Positions 9,451-19,065 of a DNA stretch of 64,000 nt are shown piece by piece. The DNA is taken from positions 248,001 through 312,000 of the forward strand of contig CAVYZU010000007.1 in assembly GCA_963772965.1 (NCBI GenBank), given 5' to 3'. Source of the DNA: AP-15 sp963772965. Its GTDB lineage: Bacteria; Pseudomonadota; Alphaproteobacteria; ATCC43930; CGMCC-115725. A program made the position numbers and the translations under genes. The notes below the pieces were generated by a model, which was not told the DNA's origin, ran no database searches, and saw nothing but the letters and a program-made list of their open reading frames with translations. Within the stretch, counting starts at the first letter, position 1; each line of letters starts with the position of its first letter.

Positions 9451-10077
9451 TTAGACCCGCTCGCGGGCGTAACGAGCGCGCTCGGCGGCGACTTGGTCGG
9501 GCGTATAGGCCGGCGCGTTCTCGTCAAAAGTGGTCCAGCCGCTCTGCCGATAAGCCGCACTCCTCTCGGCTGGGTCGACCCAACGATGGCGCTCCAAGAT
9601 TTCCCGGGCGAGCGTCGCTTGGCCGTCCGGAACGCGGGCGGCGACGAGCGTGCCGCCGCGGCGCACCCCCTCGGCGTAAAAATTAGCATCCCGCTCGGGC
9701 ACGCCGGCACTGGTCAGCGAGCCCACGAGACCGCCGGCGGCACCGCCGACGACGGCGCCGCCCGCGGCGCCGACCGCGGTCGCCACCAGCCAGCCGGCCG
9801 CTACCACCGGGCCAACCCCGGGGATCGCCATCAGGCCGAGACCGGTCAGCAGTCCGCCGACGCCACCGACGACCGCTCCGATCCCGGCGCCTTTTCCGGC
9901 GTCCTCAGCGGCATTCGAAGTACGGTCCCGATTGTAGCGATCGTCCGCGTACTGATTGTCGGCGTTACTCGCGACGATGCTGATGTCGTCAGCAGAAACA
10001 CCCGCTGCTTCCAAAGCGTTTGCCGCGGCAACCGCGTCGTCGTAGGTATCGTAAAGAGCAGTAACCGTTTGTGTCAT
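9451..10077 (-). CDS. General stress protein 17M-like (YflT-type) with glycine-rich membrane segment
   Basis: A 208-residue protein with two parts. The N-terminal ~45 residues (MTQTVTALYDTYDDAVAAAN, then GVSADDISIVA) match the heat-induced stress protein YflT/GSP17M domain. A long Gly/Ala-rich hydrophobic stretch (about residues 65-125, GAVVGGVGGLLTGLG and similar) is typical of glycine-zipper membrane segments. A C-terminal alpha/beta part (GGTLVAARVPDGQATLARE) follows. Such proteins are usually induced by general stress; their biochemistry is unknown. Monocistronic, with a small secreted-protein gene 48 bp upstream on the same strand. Confidence 0.75.
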   Translation of the reverse strand: MTQTVTALYDTYDDAVAAANALEAAGVSADDISIVASNADNQYADDRYNRDRTSNAAEDAGKGAGIGAVVGGVGGLLTGLGLMAIPGVGPVVAAGWLVATAVGAAGGAVVGGAAGGLVGSLTSAGVPERDANFYAEGVRRGGTLVAARVPDGQATLAREILERHRWVDPAERSAAYRQSGWTTFDENAPAYTPDQVAAERARYARERV

Positions 10078-10125
10078 AGCGAAATCCTTGCATGAGTTGG
10101 CTCGCGTCGTGCCCGTAAAGGACGT

Positions 10126-10461
10126 TTACTTAGAAACGACGTTGCCTTGATAGTCGAGGGCGACATGGACAGTCGTGCCGTCCTTGGACGCGAGGCCTCG
10201 CCAAACGCCGTCCTGGTCTTTTGCGAGCCCGCTAACATGCGAAAAGCCGGCGTGCTCGATGCGCGATCTTGCCTGCGATCGCGTAAAACTGTTGGCGCCG
10301 GCGACTGGGGCGCCGGGATTGTTGGTGTTCGGGGTCGAGACCGCCGGCGTGCCGGCATCATGACTGGCTGGCGGAGCCATGGTTTGCGCCATTGCGGCGC
10401 CCGAAGCGCCGGCGCCGCTCAAAACCGCAGCGACGGCCATAGCCAAGATTTGTTGGTGCAT
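10126..10461 (-). CDS. Small secreted/periplasmic protein, PepSY-like fold possible
   Basis: A 111-residue protein with an N-terminal signal peptide (MHQQILAMAVAAVLSGAGAS, cleavage probably after AMAQ), a Pro/Asn/Thr-rich linker and a compact C-terminal domain (SFTRSQARSRIEHAGFSHVS, later WRGLASKDGTTVHVALDYQG). The last part has the alpha-beta pattern of PepSY-like domains in which a helix is followed by a two-strand hairpin. Similar short secreted proteins are common in rhizobial and rhodospirillal genomes without known function. It is followed by the stress-protein gene on the same strand, which suggests a shared envelope-stress role (inference). Confidence 0.65.
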   Translation of the reverse strand: MHQQILAMAVAAVLSGAGASGAAMAQTMAPPASHDAGTPAVSTPNTNNPGAPVAGANSFTRSQARSRIEHAGFSHVSGLAKDQDGVWRGLASKDGTTVHVALDYQGNVVSK

Positions 10462-10586
10462 TATTGACTTCCATCAAATTGTCTCTCGCAGAGGTCAAAC
10501 ATGTGCGTTTCAATTTCGGTTCCGACGTGAGCTTTCGCCCGGCACGATGAGAAAGGCCGAGCCTGAGTCTGGCGGCAGACGAAGGC

Positions 10587-10620
10587 AAAAAAAGGATGGG
10601 CGCCATCTCTGGCGCCCATT
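10587..10620 (-). terminator. Rho-independent terminator of the amidohydrolase gene
   Basis: On the minus strand ATGGGCGCC (complement of 10611-10619) pairs with GGCGCCCAT (complement of 10596-10604) around a six-base loop, followed by seven T. It lies just after the stop at 10645, a textbook position. Confidence 0.85.
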
Positions 10621-10644
10621 CGACGGGTCGAATGCTTGCTGGAT

Positions 10645-11785
10645 TTAGTTAGTCAGGCCATAGAACTTGGCGGCGTTTTCGCAGGTGATCTTGTGGACCA
10701 CTTCGGGCGACAGCCCGGCGAATTGCTGCTCGATGTATTTCGATGATTCCGGCCACACACCATCGGTATGCGGGTAATCAGAGCCCCACATCAGGGTCTC
10801 GACCCCCATCTCATCGACCAGCTTGGCGCCGATCGGGTCGAGCTGGAAGGTCGCCTTGCATTGGCGGCGCCAGTATTCGCTCGGCTTCAGTTTGATCAGA
10901 TCGCGAAAGCGATCTTCGAATTCGAAATCCATGCGGTCGAGCGCGTAGGGGATCCAGCCGACACCGCTCTCGCCAAACGACACCCGCATGCGCGGATAGC
11001 GCTCGAGCACGCCGGCGCCGATCAGCGCCGCGATGATGTTGATCAGGCCCATCTGGAACGCCGAGACGCCGGTGAACATCGCCGCCCTCCGGACATGCGG
11101 CGAGACACCATCACGCGCCCGCGGCGAGGTCGTCGGGAAGGTGTGGAAATGCAATGGCAATTGCACCTCGTCGACCGCCTTCCACACCGGCTCCCAAACC
11201 GGGTGCCACATCGGCTCCATATCCCATGAGCAGGACAGTTCGAGCCCTTTGATGCCCATTTTGGCGACGCGATGGATTTCCTTAACCGCCTCGTCGATAT
11301 CGCCATAAGGCAGGCAGGCGAGACCGATCTCGCGCTCGGGATAATGGCTGCAGAAATCTTTGAGCCAGTCGTTGTAGATCCGCAGCATCTCATTCGACGC
11401 TTCGCGGTCGTTGAGGCGCGAGGACGCCCCCAGAATGCCGTAGATCACCTCGGCGTCGACGCCATCGCGATCCATGTCCTTGATCCGCAGATGCGGATCG
11501 GTCGGGCGGCGGATATGCTTTTTTGCCGTCCTCGAAAAAGCCGTGCTCGGCCATCTTGTCGACGCGGTGATTTTGTCCGGGGACATAGGGTGCGCCGCCT
11601 GGCCCGACACCGTTTTTAAGGCCGAAATTGGCGCCGTTCTTAGCGACCCATTGCGGACCCTGCGGTCCGTCTTCGACATAGGGCATGCGGTCCTTGAGAT
11701 CGCTTCGCGCCTCCGATACGAACAGGTCCGGCGGCATCCACGGCATGTCGAGATGACAATCGGCCGATATTCTGCGGTATTGCAT
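10645..11785 (-). CDS. Amidohydrolase family protein (TIM-barrel, ACMSD-like), one frameshift
   Basis: Metal-dependent hydrolase of the amidohydrolase-2 group, related to aminocarboxymuconate-semialdehyde decarboxylase. It starts at the ATG of 11783-11785 after GGGGAAGGGAC, with MQYRRISADCHLDMPWMPPD supplying the DxHxx metal motif in the variant form DCHLD. Further conserved parts are HFHTFPTTSP (metal-binding His region), FGESGVGWIPYALDRMD and MWGSDYPHTDG with its conserved Asp. The frame breaks at a run of six T (11519-11524) where five would restore GKKHIRRPTDPHLRI; corrected length 379 residues. Substrate unknown. Such proteins often sit with SDRs, VOC proteins and acyl-CoA ligases in aromatic or terpenoid breakdown, as here. 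Confidence 0.85.
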
Positions 11786-11995
11786 GTCCCTTCCCCGCAT
11801 TAGTTTGCCCATCGCCGTTGACTGTACTCCGTTGCGGCGCGGATTGCCCGGCAATGCCGCCGGGGGCGCCTCGCAATTTTTGCAGATGCGGCATGAACCC
11901 AGCGCAACGCCGACGCGAGATAGCGGTTCGCTTGCTTCGCGGCGATGGATTGCGGCATGATCCGGCGTGGAGTCCGAACCCTAGAGGAGCCGAAA

Positions 11996-12448
11996 ATGCC
12001 CAATTCAACCACCCTTGAAGCGCCGGCGGTGAGCCGCGGCGAGGCGGCGGTCCGCATCGGCGGACTGGACCATGTCGTCTTGCGGGTCGGCGATCTCGAT
12101 CGCGCGATTTCATTTTATCAGAAGGTCCTGGGCTCCACGTCGAGCGCGAATTGCAACAGCCGCGGCTGGTGCAGCTGCGCGCCGGCGCGTCGCTGATCGA
12201 TCTGGTCCCGGCATCGGCATCGCCGAGCGATGCGCAGGACAAGGCCGGGCGCAACATGGATCATTTCGCGGTGCGCGTCGATGGGCTTCGACGCCGCTAC
12301 GCTGAAGGCGCACCTGCAGAAAAACGGCGTTGATCCCGGCGATGTCCACGAACGCTATGGCGCCGAGGGCTATGGCCCATCGATCTACATCACGGACCCC
12401 GACGGCAACACCGTCGAGCTGAAGGGCGAGGCGACACGCGGATTGTAG
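11996..12448 (+). CDS. VOC (glyoxalase/dioxygenase fold) protein, two frameshifts
   Basis: A single vicinal-oxygen-chelate domain. The ATG at 11996 follows AGAGGAG. LDHVVLRVGDLDRAISFYQ (residues ~23-41) carries the first metal His, NMDHFAVRVD the second, and ITDPDGNTVEL the terminal Glu. Two compensating single-base errors break the frame: one base missing near 12128-12134 (after QKVLG) and one extra in the GGG at 12283-12285. Corrected length is 150 residues. It precedes a dehalogenase-like hydrolase by 10 bp and is probably cotranscribed with it. The substrate cannot be told: lactoylglutathione lyase, extradiol dioxygenase or resistance-type VOC are all possible. Confidence 0.8.
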
Positions 12449-12458
12449 GCCGCCAAAG

Positions 12459-13350
12459 ATGGCCGAGTTTTTCCCGGGCTTCGAGCAGCGCCGGATCAAG
12501 ACCTCGGGCGCCGAGATCAACCTGGTCACCGGCGGCAAAGGACCGCCGCTGCTGCTGTTGCACGGCTACCCGCAGACGCATTTGATGTGGCGCAAGGTGG
12601 CGCCGCGGTTGGCCGCCGAATTCACCCTCGTCATTCCCGATCTGCGCGGCTATGGCGACAGCTCGAAACCGCCGGCCGGCCCGGATAATGAAAATTACAG
12701 CAAGCGGGCATTGGCGCTCGACCAGGTCGAGACGATGGCGGCGCTCGGTTTCGAGCGGTTTGCGGTCGCCGGCCATGACCGCGGCGCTCGCGTAGCGCAT
12801 CGGCTGGCGCGGGACCATGCCGAGCAGATCGAGCGCCTGGCATTGCTCGACATCGTGCCGACGCTTTATCGCTTCGAAACCATCGACCAAAAAGCCGCGA
12901 CTTCGAGCTGGCATTGGTTTTTTCTGATCCAGCCGCGAGGATTTCCCGAACGGCTGATCGGCATCGGAGGCCGAGTTCTTTCTGCGCCACCAGCTGAGCG
13001 CGTTGCTGCGCGAGCCGGCCAAGCTCGAGCCGGAGGCCTTCGCCGAATATTTGCGCTGCTTCAAAAACCCGGAAACCATCCGCGCGACCTGCGATGAATA
13101 TCGCGCCGGCGCCTCGATCGATCTCGAACACGACCGCGCCGATCGCGGCCGGCGGCTGACCATGCCGCTGTTGATGCTGTGGGGAACGCGCAGTTCGCAG
13201 GGCAGCGGCTACGACGTGCTCGCGGTGTGGCGCGACCATGCCGAACACGTTCGCGGCCACGCAATCGACAGCGGCCACTTCATCCCCGAAGAAGCCCCCG
13301 ACGAGGCTTACCGCTCGCTGCGCGACTTTTTCGCCGCCGCCGCGAACTGA
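12459..13350 (+). CDS. Alpha/beta hydrolase resembling fluoroacetate/haloacetate dehalogenase, one frameshift
   Basis: Its motifs match the haloacetate dehalogenase H-1/FAcD group. GHDRGARVAHRLARDH carries the nucleophilic Asp followed by the halide- or carboxylate-binding Arg residues. LLDIVPT is conserved, SWHWFFLIQP supplies the His-Trp pair of the halide pocket, and DSGHFIPEEAPDE holds the catalytic His. An N-terminal LLLLHGYPQTHLMW oxyanion segment is also present. One extra base near 12966 breaks the frame between RLIGI and EFFLRHQLSALL; corrected length 296 residues. It lies 10 bp behind the VOC gene. Epoxide hydrolases share much of the fold but lack the HDRG-x-R and WHW combination, so a dehalogenase-like activity is favoured but not proven. 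Confidence 0.8.
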
Positions 13351-13377
13351 ACTATTGGCGTTGTTTGCCGCATGGGC

Positions 13378-14160
13378 TTACGCAGTGGCGGCGCCGTCGA
13401 CTGGCAACGCCGCGCCGGACACAAACGAGGCTTCATCTGAAATCAGGAATAGTGCTGCGTTGGCGATTTCCTCGGGCTTGCCGGGGCGGCGCGTCGGTAT
13501 CTGCTGGCTCCGTCGGACGACCAACGCCTCCTTGTCCTCGTCGCCGGGTGCCTGCTGCTGGTCCGGTCGAGCGACAAAGACCCGCAGCATCGGCGTGTCG
13601 ATCGGGCCGGGACACACCGCGTTGACCCGGATATTGTCGGGGGCCAGGCGTTTGGCGAGCGAGCGGACAAACCCGACAACGCCGAACTTAGCCATTGAAT
13701 AGACCGGGCTGAACGCCGAGCCGACCAGCCCCGAAGTCGAAGCGGTGTAGAGCAAGGCGCCGCCGCCACGGGCGCGCAGTTCGGGGATTGCTGCTTCCGT
13801 CGTTACGAGGACCGTGCGCAGATTGAGCCCGATCGCGATGTCGAAATCGGCCATATCGATGCCTTCGATCGAGGCCGGGCCCGGATGGCCAACATGGTTC
13901 CACACGAAATCGAGCCCGCCGAACGCGGTTGCGGTGCGGCGCACGATGGTGCGGGCGAACTCGTCGTCGAGTAGATCGCCGACCAGCGCCAATGCCCGGC
14001 CCCCGGCAGCGGTGATTTCGCGGACAACGGCGTCGACCCCGGCCGGATCGATGTCGACAACGCCGACCGCCGCTCCCTCGCGAGCAAACCGCAACGCGCC
14101 GGCGCGCCCCATCCCCGACGCCGCCGCACTGACAATGCCGAACTTGCCCTGAAGCCGCAT
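13378..14160 (-). CDS. SDR family oxidoreductase
   Basis: Classical SDR of 260 residues, starting at the ATG of 14158-14160 behind a strong GGGAGGAG. The cofactor site SAAASGMGRAGALRFAREGA replaces the usual TGxxxGxG with an A-rich variant, and the acidic VDID after strand 2 predicts NAD(H). The active site shows LLYTASTSGLVGSAFSPVYSMAKFG, with Ser and YSMAK, and the end is SGAALPVDGAATA. It lies 41 bp downstream of an acyl-CoA synthetase gene on the same strand, so it may act on a CoA- or alcohol-derived intermediate of the same pathway (inference). Confidence 0.9.
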   Translation of the reverse strand: MRLQGKFGIVSAAASGMGRAGALRFAREGAAVGVVDIDPAGVDAVVREITAAGGRALALVGDLLDDEFARTIVRRTATAFGGLDFVWNHVGHPGPASIEGIDMADFDIAIGLNLRTVLVTTEAAIPELRARGGGALLYTASTSGLVGSAFSPVYSMAKFGVVGFVRSLAKRLAPDNIRVNAVCPGPIDTPMLRVFVARPDQQQAPGDEDKEALVVRRSQQIPTRRPGKPEEIANAALFLISDEASFVSGAALPVDGAATA

Positions 14161-14201
14161 AATCTCCTCCCGTTTATGACAACGCGCCACGGCGGTTCGG
14201 C

Positions 14202-16001
14202 TCAGGCCGCGATCCCCTTACCGTCGTAGAGCGCATCGATGGCCGCGCCATAGACCTCGCGGACCGTGTGGCGCTTGACCTTCAGGGTCGGCGTCATCTG
14301 CCCGTTGGCGATCGTAAACGGCTCGCTCGCGATGATGAAGCGGCGAACCCGCTCGACCGGCGCCAGACCGCGATTGACGCGCGCCACCGCGGCGCCGATC
14401 CCCTTGGTAAACCGCGGATCCCTGGCGAGTAGAACCATATCCCGCGAGCTCTCGCTTTCGGCGACAAAGCCGGCGGCGAACTCGGCATCCGGCACCAGCA
14501 CCGCGACAAGGTATGGCCGCCGGTCACCAAAGACAATCGCCTGGGCGATTTCAGGCTCCAAGGTCAGGTAGCCCTCGACCCGCGCCGGCGAGATCATCTC
14601 GCCGCCGGAATTCTTGATAAAGTCGCGCTTGCGGTCGGTGATGCAGATATAGCCGTCTTCGTCGACGCGGCCGACATCGCCGGTGTGCAGCCAGCCGTCG
14701 ACCAGCGCCTGCGCCGTCGCCTGCGGGTCGTTCCAGTAGCCCTTCATGATATTGTCGCCGGCCACCAGGATCTCGCCATCCTCGGCGATGCGCACCTTGA
14801 CCCCGTCGAGCGGCGGGCCGACCGTCTCGATCTTGATCCGCGTCGGCGTGTTACAGGCGATAACCGGCGCCGCCTCGGTCTCCCCATAGCCCTGCAGCAG
14901 GCGGACCCCGAGCGCCAGGAAAAAGCTGCCGATCTCCGGGTTCAGCGCCGCCCCGCCCGAGACCATGGCCTTGAGCCTGCCGCCAAAACGGCGACGGACA
15001 TCGGCGCGCACGATGCGGTCGAGAATCGGATCGGAGACACGCTCGGAGAGGTTCAGCGCGATCTCCGCCGCCCGCTTGCGGCCGATCGCTATCGTCTTCT
15101 CGAACATGCCCCGCGCAACTCGGCTCTTACGCTCAACACCCAACGTAATGCGCCGATGCATCGTCTCGTACAGCCGCGGCACCGCGGTCATGATCGTCGG
15201 CCGCGCTTCGAGCAGATTGGCGGCGAGCGTCTCCGCCCCTTCCGCAAAATAGATCTGCGCGCCGATCGAGACCGGGAACATCATCCCGGCGGTATGCTCG
15301 TAGGAATGCGACAGCGGCAGAAAGCTCAAAAACACCTCGTCGCCGAGACCCAGCATTTCGAGCAGCCGGAACGCGCCGCGGCAATTCGCAAGGATGTTGC
15401 GATGGGTTGTCATAACTCCTTTTGGGATACCGCCCGTCCCCGAAGTGAAGATCAAGCAGGCGACATCGTCGGGGGCGAGTTCGGCTACCTGCGCGGCAAT
15501 ATCATCGTCCGCTTCATCGCCTCTGCTCAGCACCTCGTCCCAAGTCAGCAGATCGACGGCGGTCGCCTGCCCGGTAGCCGGTTCCATCGCGATCACGCTG
15601 TGGACGGTCTCGGCCTGGTTCGCCGCCGCTAATACGCGGGCCGACAATTGCGGTTTGGAGACGATCACGGCCGAGGCGCCGCTTGTCGCGAAAACGTGGC
15701 GGTGGTCCTCGACGGTGTTGGTGACGTAGGCCGGCACTGTGATCGCGCCGGCGCTCATGATCGCAAAATCGGCGATGACCCATTCGGGCCGGTTCTCGGC
15801 GACGAGCGCCACCCGATCCCCACGGCCGATGCCGAGCGATATCAGCCCGCGCGCCAGGCGCCGCGCATCGCGCGCCGCCGAGGCCCAGCTCATCGGCTGA
15901 TGTCGGCCACCGCGCTTGGCCCACAAGAACGGCTTGTCGCCAAGCCGCTCGGCCTGTTCGAAGAACATCGCCGGCAGACTGCGGCAATTGTCGTAATCCA
16001 T
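14202..16001 (-). CDS. Long-chain acyl-CoA synthetase (AMP-binding)
   Basis: Adenylate-forming ligase of 599 residues in the FAA1/FadD15-like group (COG1022-type). Motifs: P-loop LIFTSGTGGIPKGVMTTHRN (~residues 183-202), GYGETEAAPV, and the hinge and lipid-site region HTGDVGRVDEDGYICITDRK followed by SGGEMISPARVEGYL. It activates fatty or other acyl chains as acyl-AMP, then acyl-CoA. The neighbours, an SDR (41 bp downstream) and an AcoC-like protein (65 bp upstream), are on the same strand and form a plausible three-gene operon. Confidence 0.93.
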   Translation of the reverse strand: MDYDNCRSLPAMFFEQAERLGDKPFLWAKRGGRHQPMSWASAARDARRLARGLISLGIGRGDRVALVAENRPEWVIADFAIMSAGAITVPAYVTNTVEDHRHVFATSGASAVIVSKPQLSARVLAAANQAETVHSVIAMEPATGQATAVDLLTWDEVLSRGDEADDDIAAQVAELAPDDVACLIFTSGTGGIPKGVMTTHRNILANCRGAFRLLEMLGLGDEVFLSFLPLSHSYEHTAGMMFPVSIGAQIYFAEGAETLAANLLEARPTIMTAVPRLYETMHRRITLGVERKSRVARGMFEKTIAIGRKRAAEIALNLSERVSDPILDRIVRADVRRRFGGRLKAMVSGGAALNPEIGSFFLALGVRLLQGYGETEAAPVIACNTPTRIKIETVGPPLDGVKVRIAEDGEILVAGDNIMKGYWNDPQATAQALVDGWLHTGDVGRVDEDGYICITDRKRDFIKNSGGEMISPARVEGYLTLEPEIAQAIVFGDRRPYLVAVLVPDAEFAAGFVAESESSRDMVLLARDPRFTKGIGAAVARVNRGLAPVERVRRFIIASEPFTIANGQMTPTLKVKRHTVREVYGAAIDALYDGKGIAA

Positions 16002-16066
16002 GCTCTGCGCGATCCTCCCCGCCGCTCTTTGACTCTCAGCCTAGGCTGCGGGTCGACCTGCGAAGC

Positions 16067-17191
16067 TTACCGTTCGATGAATTGCCTTATCAAGCGGCTG
16101 ACCTCGCCGGCTTTTTCCATATGCGGCAGATGGCCCGCCGCATCGAGAATGTGCACCGGGAGCTGCGCCGAGAGCGCTTCCGCATGCGCGACCGGGATAA
16201 TGCGGTCGTCGCGGCCCCAGATCAGCTCTACCGGGATGGTGAGTTGGCGGAGCCGATCGGCAACGAAAATCTGTTGCCGGCCGTCGGCAAACCACGCCCG
16301 GGAGATCGCGGTCAACGCCGCCTCGACACCGTCGAGCCGCTTGTAGCGCAAGGTTTCTTCGACCATCGCACGGCTGACCGATCGCGGGTCGTGCACCAGC
16401 TGGCTCAGCATCTCAGCCGCTTCGCGCCGCCGGCTGGCGCCGATAAAGCCGTTGATGAATGGACCGTTGATCTCGGGACCAAGCCCGGCCGAGGCGATCA
16501 GGGTTAGGCCCGCGGTCCGTTCGGGTCGCCGCAACGCGACGAGTGCGGCAACAGCACCTCCCATCGAATGACCGACGAGATGGGCGTGCTCGATGCCGAG
16601 CGCCGGCAATGCGGCATCGAGCGCATCGGCCAATGTCTCGGGGTCCCCGGCGCCGGCGTCTTTGACCGAACCGCCATGCCCCGGTAAATCGAGTGCAACC
16701 GCGCGCCGGGTTTCGGCCAAAGCCGGTTGGGTAAACATCCAGGTATTCAAATCGCCGCCAAACCCGTGGATCAGCACGACTGGAATACCGGGCCCGCCGC
16801 CGATGTCGAAATAACGCAGGCGCCGGCCGGCGGCGTCGATGTGACCCGGCGCAGCTGCTTCGGCCTGGGTCGTGTCCTCGAAAGCGGGGGAGGGGACCGC
16901 GAATTCAGCGATAAACCCGTCGATCGCCGCATCGGGCACGTCCTTTGGCGCGCTGACCGCCAGCAGAGCGCCGACCGGCAATGTCGCACCCGCCGCGGCG
17001 ACGATGCGGCGCAGGGTGCCGGCCGCTTCGGCTTCGACGGTGTTGGTGATCTTTGTCGTTTCGATTTCGAGGATCTCTTCGCCCGGCGCGAAATCCTGCC
17101 CCTCGCGCTTGAGCCAGCCCACGACCTTTCCTTCGGTCATGGTCAGGCCCCATTTCGGCATCGTGATCGGGGTGATCGCGGAACTGCTCAT
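16067..17191 (-). CDS. Lipoyl-domain/alpha-beta hydrolase fusion (AcoC-like acetoin dehydrogenase E2)
   Basis: An N-terminal biotinyl/lipoyl domain (ITMPKWGLTMTEGKVVGWLK, lipoylation loop EILEIETTKITNTVEA with the central Lys, residues ~10-80) is fused to an alpha/beta hydrolase domain (PVVLIHGFGGDLNTW, nucleophile elbow LVGHSMGGAVAAL, C-terminal LDAAGHLPHMEKAGEV). This architecture is that of AcoC, the E2 of acetoin dehydrogenase. No E1 alpha/beta (AcoA/B) or E3 is adjacent, so it is an orphan here. Start taken at the ATG of 17189-17191; one 12 codons upstream (17227) is also open. It precedes the acyl-CoA synthetase gene. Confidence 0.85.
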   Translation of the reverse strand: MSSSAITPITMPKWGLTMTEGKVVGWLKREGQDFAPGEEILEIETTKITNTVEAEAAGTLRRIVAAAGATLPVGALLAVSAPKDVPDAAIDGFIAEFAVPSPAFEDTTQAEAAAPGHIDAAGRRLRYFDIGGGPGIPVVLIHGFGGDLNTWMFTQPALAETRRAVALDLPGHGGSVKDAGAGDPETLADALDAALPALGIEHAHLVGHSMGGAVAALVALRRPERTAGLTLIASAGLGPEINGPFINGFIGASRRREAAEMLSQLVHDPRSVSRAMVEETLRYKRLDGVEAALTAISRAWFADGRQQIFVADRLRQLTIPVELIWGRDDRIIPVAHAEALSAQLPVHILDAAGHLPHMEKAGEVSRLIRQFIER

Positions 17192-17466
17192 CGCGGCTTT
17201 ATCTTTCCAGCTTCGGGGAGCAGACAAATCCCCTTCTGCGAATCAAGATATCGCCGTTCCGGGCACCGCTGAAGCCGAAGAGTGCGTGTCTATACTCTGC
17301 AACCGCCTGTCGAATGACGAAGCGGTAGCTTCAGACTGCGTGACGCCGTCTGCCGCCGCTCCGGGCGGTTTGTAAAGACACGCACAGCCCTCATATCTAC
17401 CGATTATCGCCGGGCGGCCGAGTGCGGTGCGGCGCTTGCCATGATCTAAGACAGCCGAAGTGACAG

Positions 17467-19065
17467 ATGAGTATCTTGACCGACGAGATTGCGCGCCGGA
17501 GGACGTTTGCGATCATCTCGCATCCCGATGCCGGCAAGACCACCCTGACCGAGAAACTGCTGCTATTCGGTGGGGCGATCCAGCTGGCAGGTGAAGTCAA
17601 GGCGCGCGGCGACCGGCGGCGGGCGCGGTCGGATTGGATGGCGATCGAGCGCGAGCGCGGCATTTCGGTCAGCGCCGCGGTGATGACCTTTGAGCATGAC
17701 GGGGTGACGTTCAATTTGCTCGACACCCCCGGCCACCAGGATTTTAGCGAAGACACCTATCGGACACTGACCGCCGTCGACAGTGCTGTCATGGTGCTCG
17801 ATGCCGCCAAGGGCATCGAGGAACAGACCCGTAAGCTTTTTGAGGTATGCCGGCTGCGCGACGTGCCGATCATCACCTTTATCAACAAGCTCGACCGCGA
17901 GAGCCGCGACCCATTTGACCTGTTGGACGAGATCGAACAGAGCCTGGTGCTCGACGTGACCCCCGCCAGCTGGCCGATCGGCATGGGTCGTGATTTTCTC
18001 GGCACTTGGGATCTGTTCAACGACGCGCTGCTATTGTTCGAACGGGGCGCCCATGACCATGTCACCGCGCCGGTCATGTGCCATGGCCTAGACGATCCCG
18101 AACTGGCGCGGCGCCTGCCGCTGACCGCCCTCGCGCAACTGCGCGAGGAGGTCGAGATGGCGCGCGGCCTGTGTCCCGAATTCGATGCCGAGGCATTCCG
18201 CGGTGGCCACCAGACGCCGGTCTATTTTGGTAGCGCGCTCAACAATTTCGGGGTACGTGAATTATTGCAGGGGATCGAGGCGCTGGCCCCGCCGCCGCGA
18301 CCGCAACCGGCGCAAGGGCCAGATGGGCCGCACCCGATCCGGCCGGAAGAACCTGAAGTCTCGGGCTTCGTCTTCAAGGTTCAAGCCAATATCGATCCGC
18401 AGCACCGCGACCGCATTGCTTTCGTGCGGCTCGCCTCGGGGCGGTTTGCCCGCGGCATGAAACTTAAGAACATCCGCACCGGGCGTGTCATGTCGGTGCA
18501 GGCACCGGTGTTTTTTATGGCGCGCGAGCGCAACCTCGCCGAAGAGGCCTGGCCGGGCGACATCATCGGCATCCCGAACCATGGCAGCCTGCGGATCGGC
18601 GATACGCTGACCGAGGGCGGCGAGATCCGCGTAACCGGCATCCCAAGCTTTGCGCCCGAAATCCTGCGAAGGGTACGGGTCGACGATCCGATGAAGTCGA
18701 AGCATCTGCGCCACGCGCTCGAACAATTGGCAGAGGAGGGAGTGACGCGCGTGTTCAAACCGGCTTCGGGTGGCGACTGGATTATCGGGGTTGTCGGCCC
18801 GCTGCAGCTGGACGTATTGACCGCCCGTCTTGAGACCGAATACGGGCTTGCCACCCGACTCGACGGCGCTCCCTATCAGGCTGCGCGCTGGCTCGAAGCC
18901 GACGATCCGGCGGAACTCGAACGTTTTCGCGTGCGCAACCCATCGGCGAACGCCGAGGATCACGACGGCGTGCCGGTGTTTCTCGCGCGCAACGCCTGGG
19001 ATCTGCGCACGACCATCGAGGAGTGGCCAAAGCTGCGCTTCAACGAAACCCGCGAGCAGAGCTGA
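17467..19065 (+). CDS. prfC: Peptide chain release factor 3
   Basis: RF3 is the GTPase that recycles RF1/RF2 from the ribosome after termination. It has 532 residues, the family norm. G1 is SHPDAGKTTLTEKLL (~19-33), the switch region RGISVSAAVM, G3 DTPGHQDFSEDTYR, and G4 INKLDRE. The C-terminal domains are intact up to LRFNETREQ. It is divergent from the AcoC-like gene with 275 bp between the starts. Its last 26 bp overlap the 3' end of the convergent acyltransferase gene. Confidence 0.97.
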   Translation: MSILTDEIARRRTFAIISHPDAGKTTLTEKLLLFGGAIQLAGEVKARGDRRRARSDWMAIERERGISVSAAVMTFEHDGVTFNLLDTPGHQDFSEDTYRTLTAVDSAVMVLDAAKGIEEQTRKLFEVCRLRDVPIITFINKLDRESRDPFDLLDEIEQSLVLDVTPASWPIGMGRDFLGTWDLFNDALLLFERGAHDHVTAPVMCHGLDDPELARRLPLTALAQLREEVEMARGLCPEFDAEAFRGGHQTPVYFGSALNNFGVRELLQGIEALAPPPRPQPAQGPDGPHPIRPEEPEVSGFVFKVQANIDPQHRDRIAFVRLASGRFARGMKLKNIRTGRVMSVQAPVFFMARERNLAEEAWPGDIIGIPNHGSLRIGDTLTEGGEIRVTGIPSFAPEILRRVRVDDPMKSKHLRHALEQLAEEGVTRVFKPASGGDWIIGVVGPLQLDVLTARLETEYGLATRLDGAPYQAARWLEADDPAELERFRVRNPSANAEDHDGVPVFLARNAWDLRTTIEEWPKLRFNETREQS

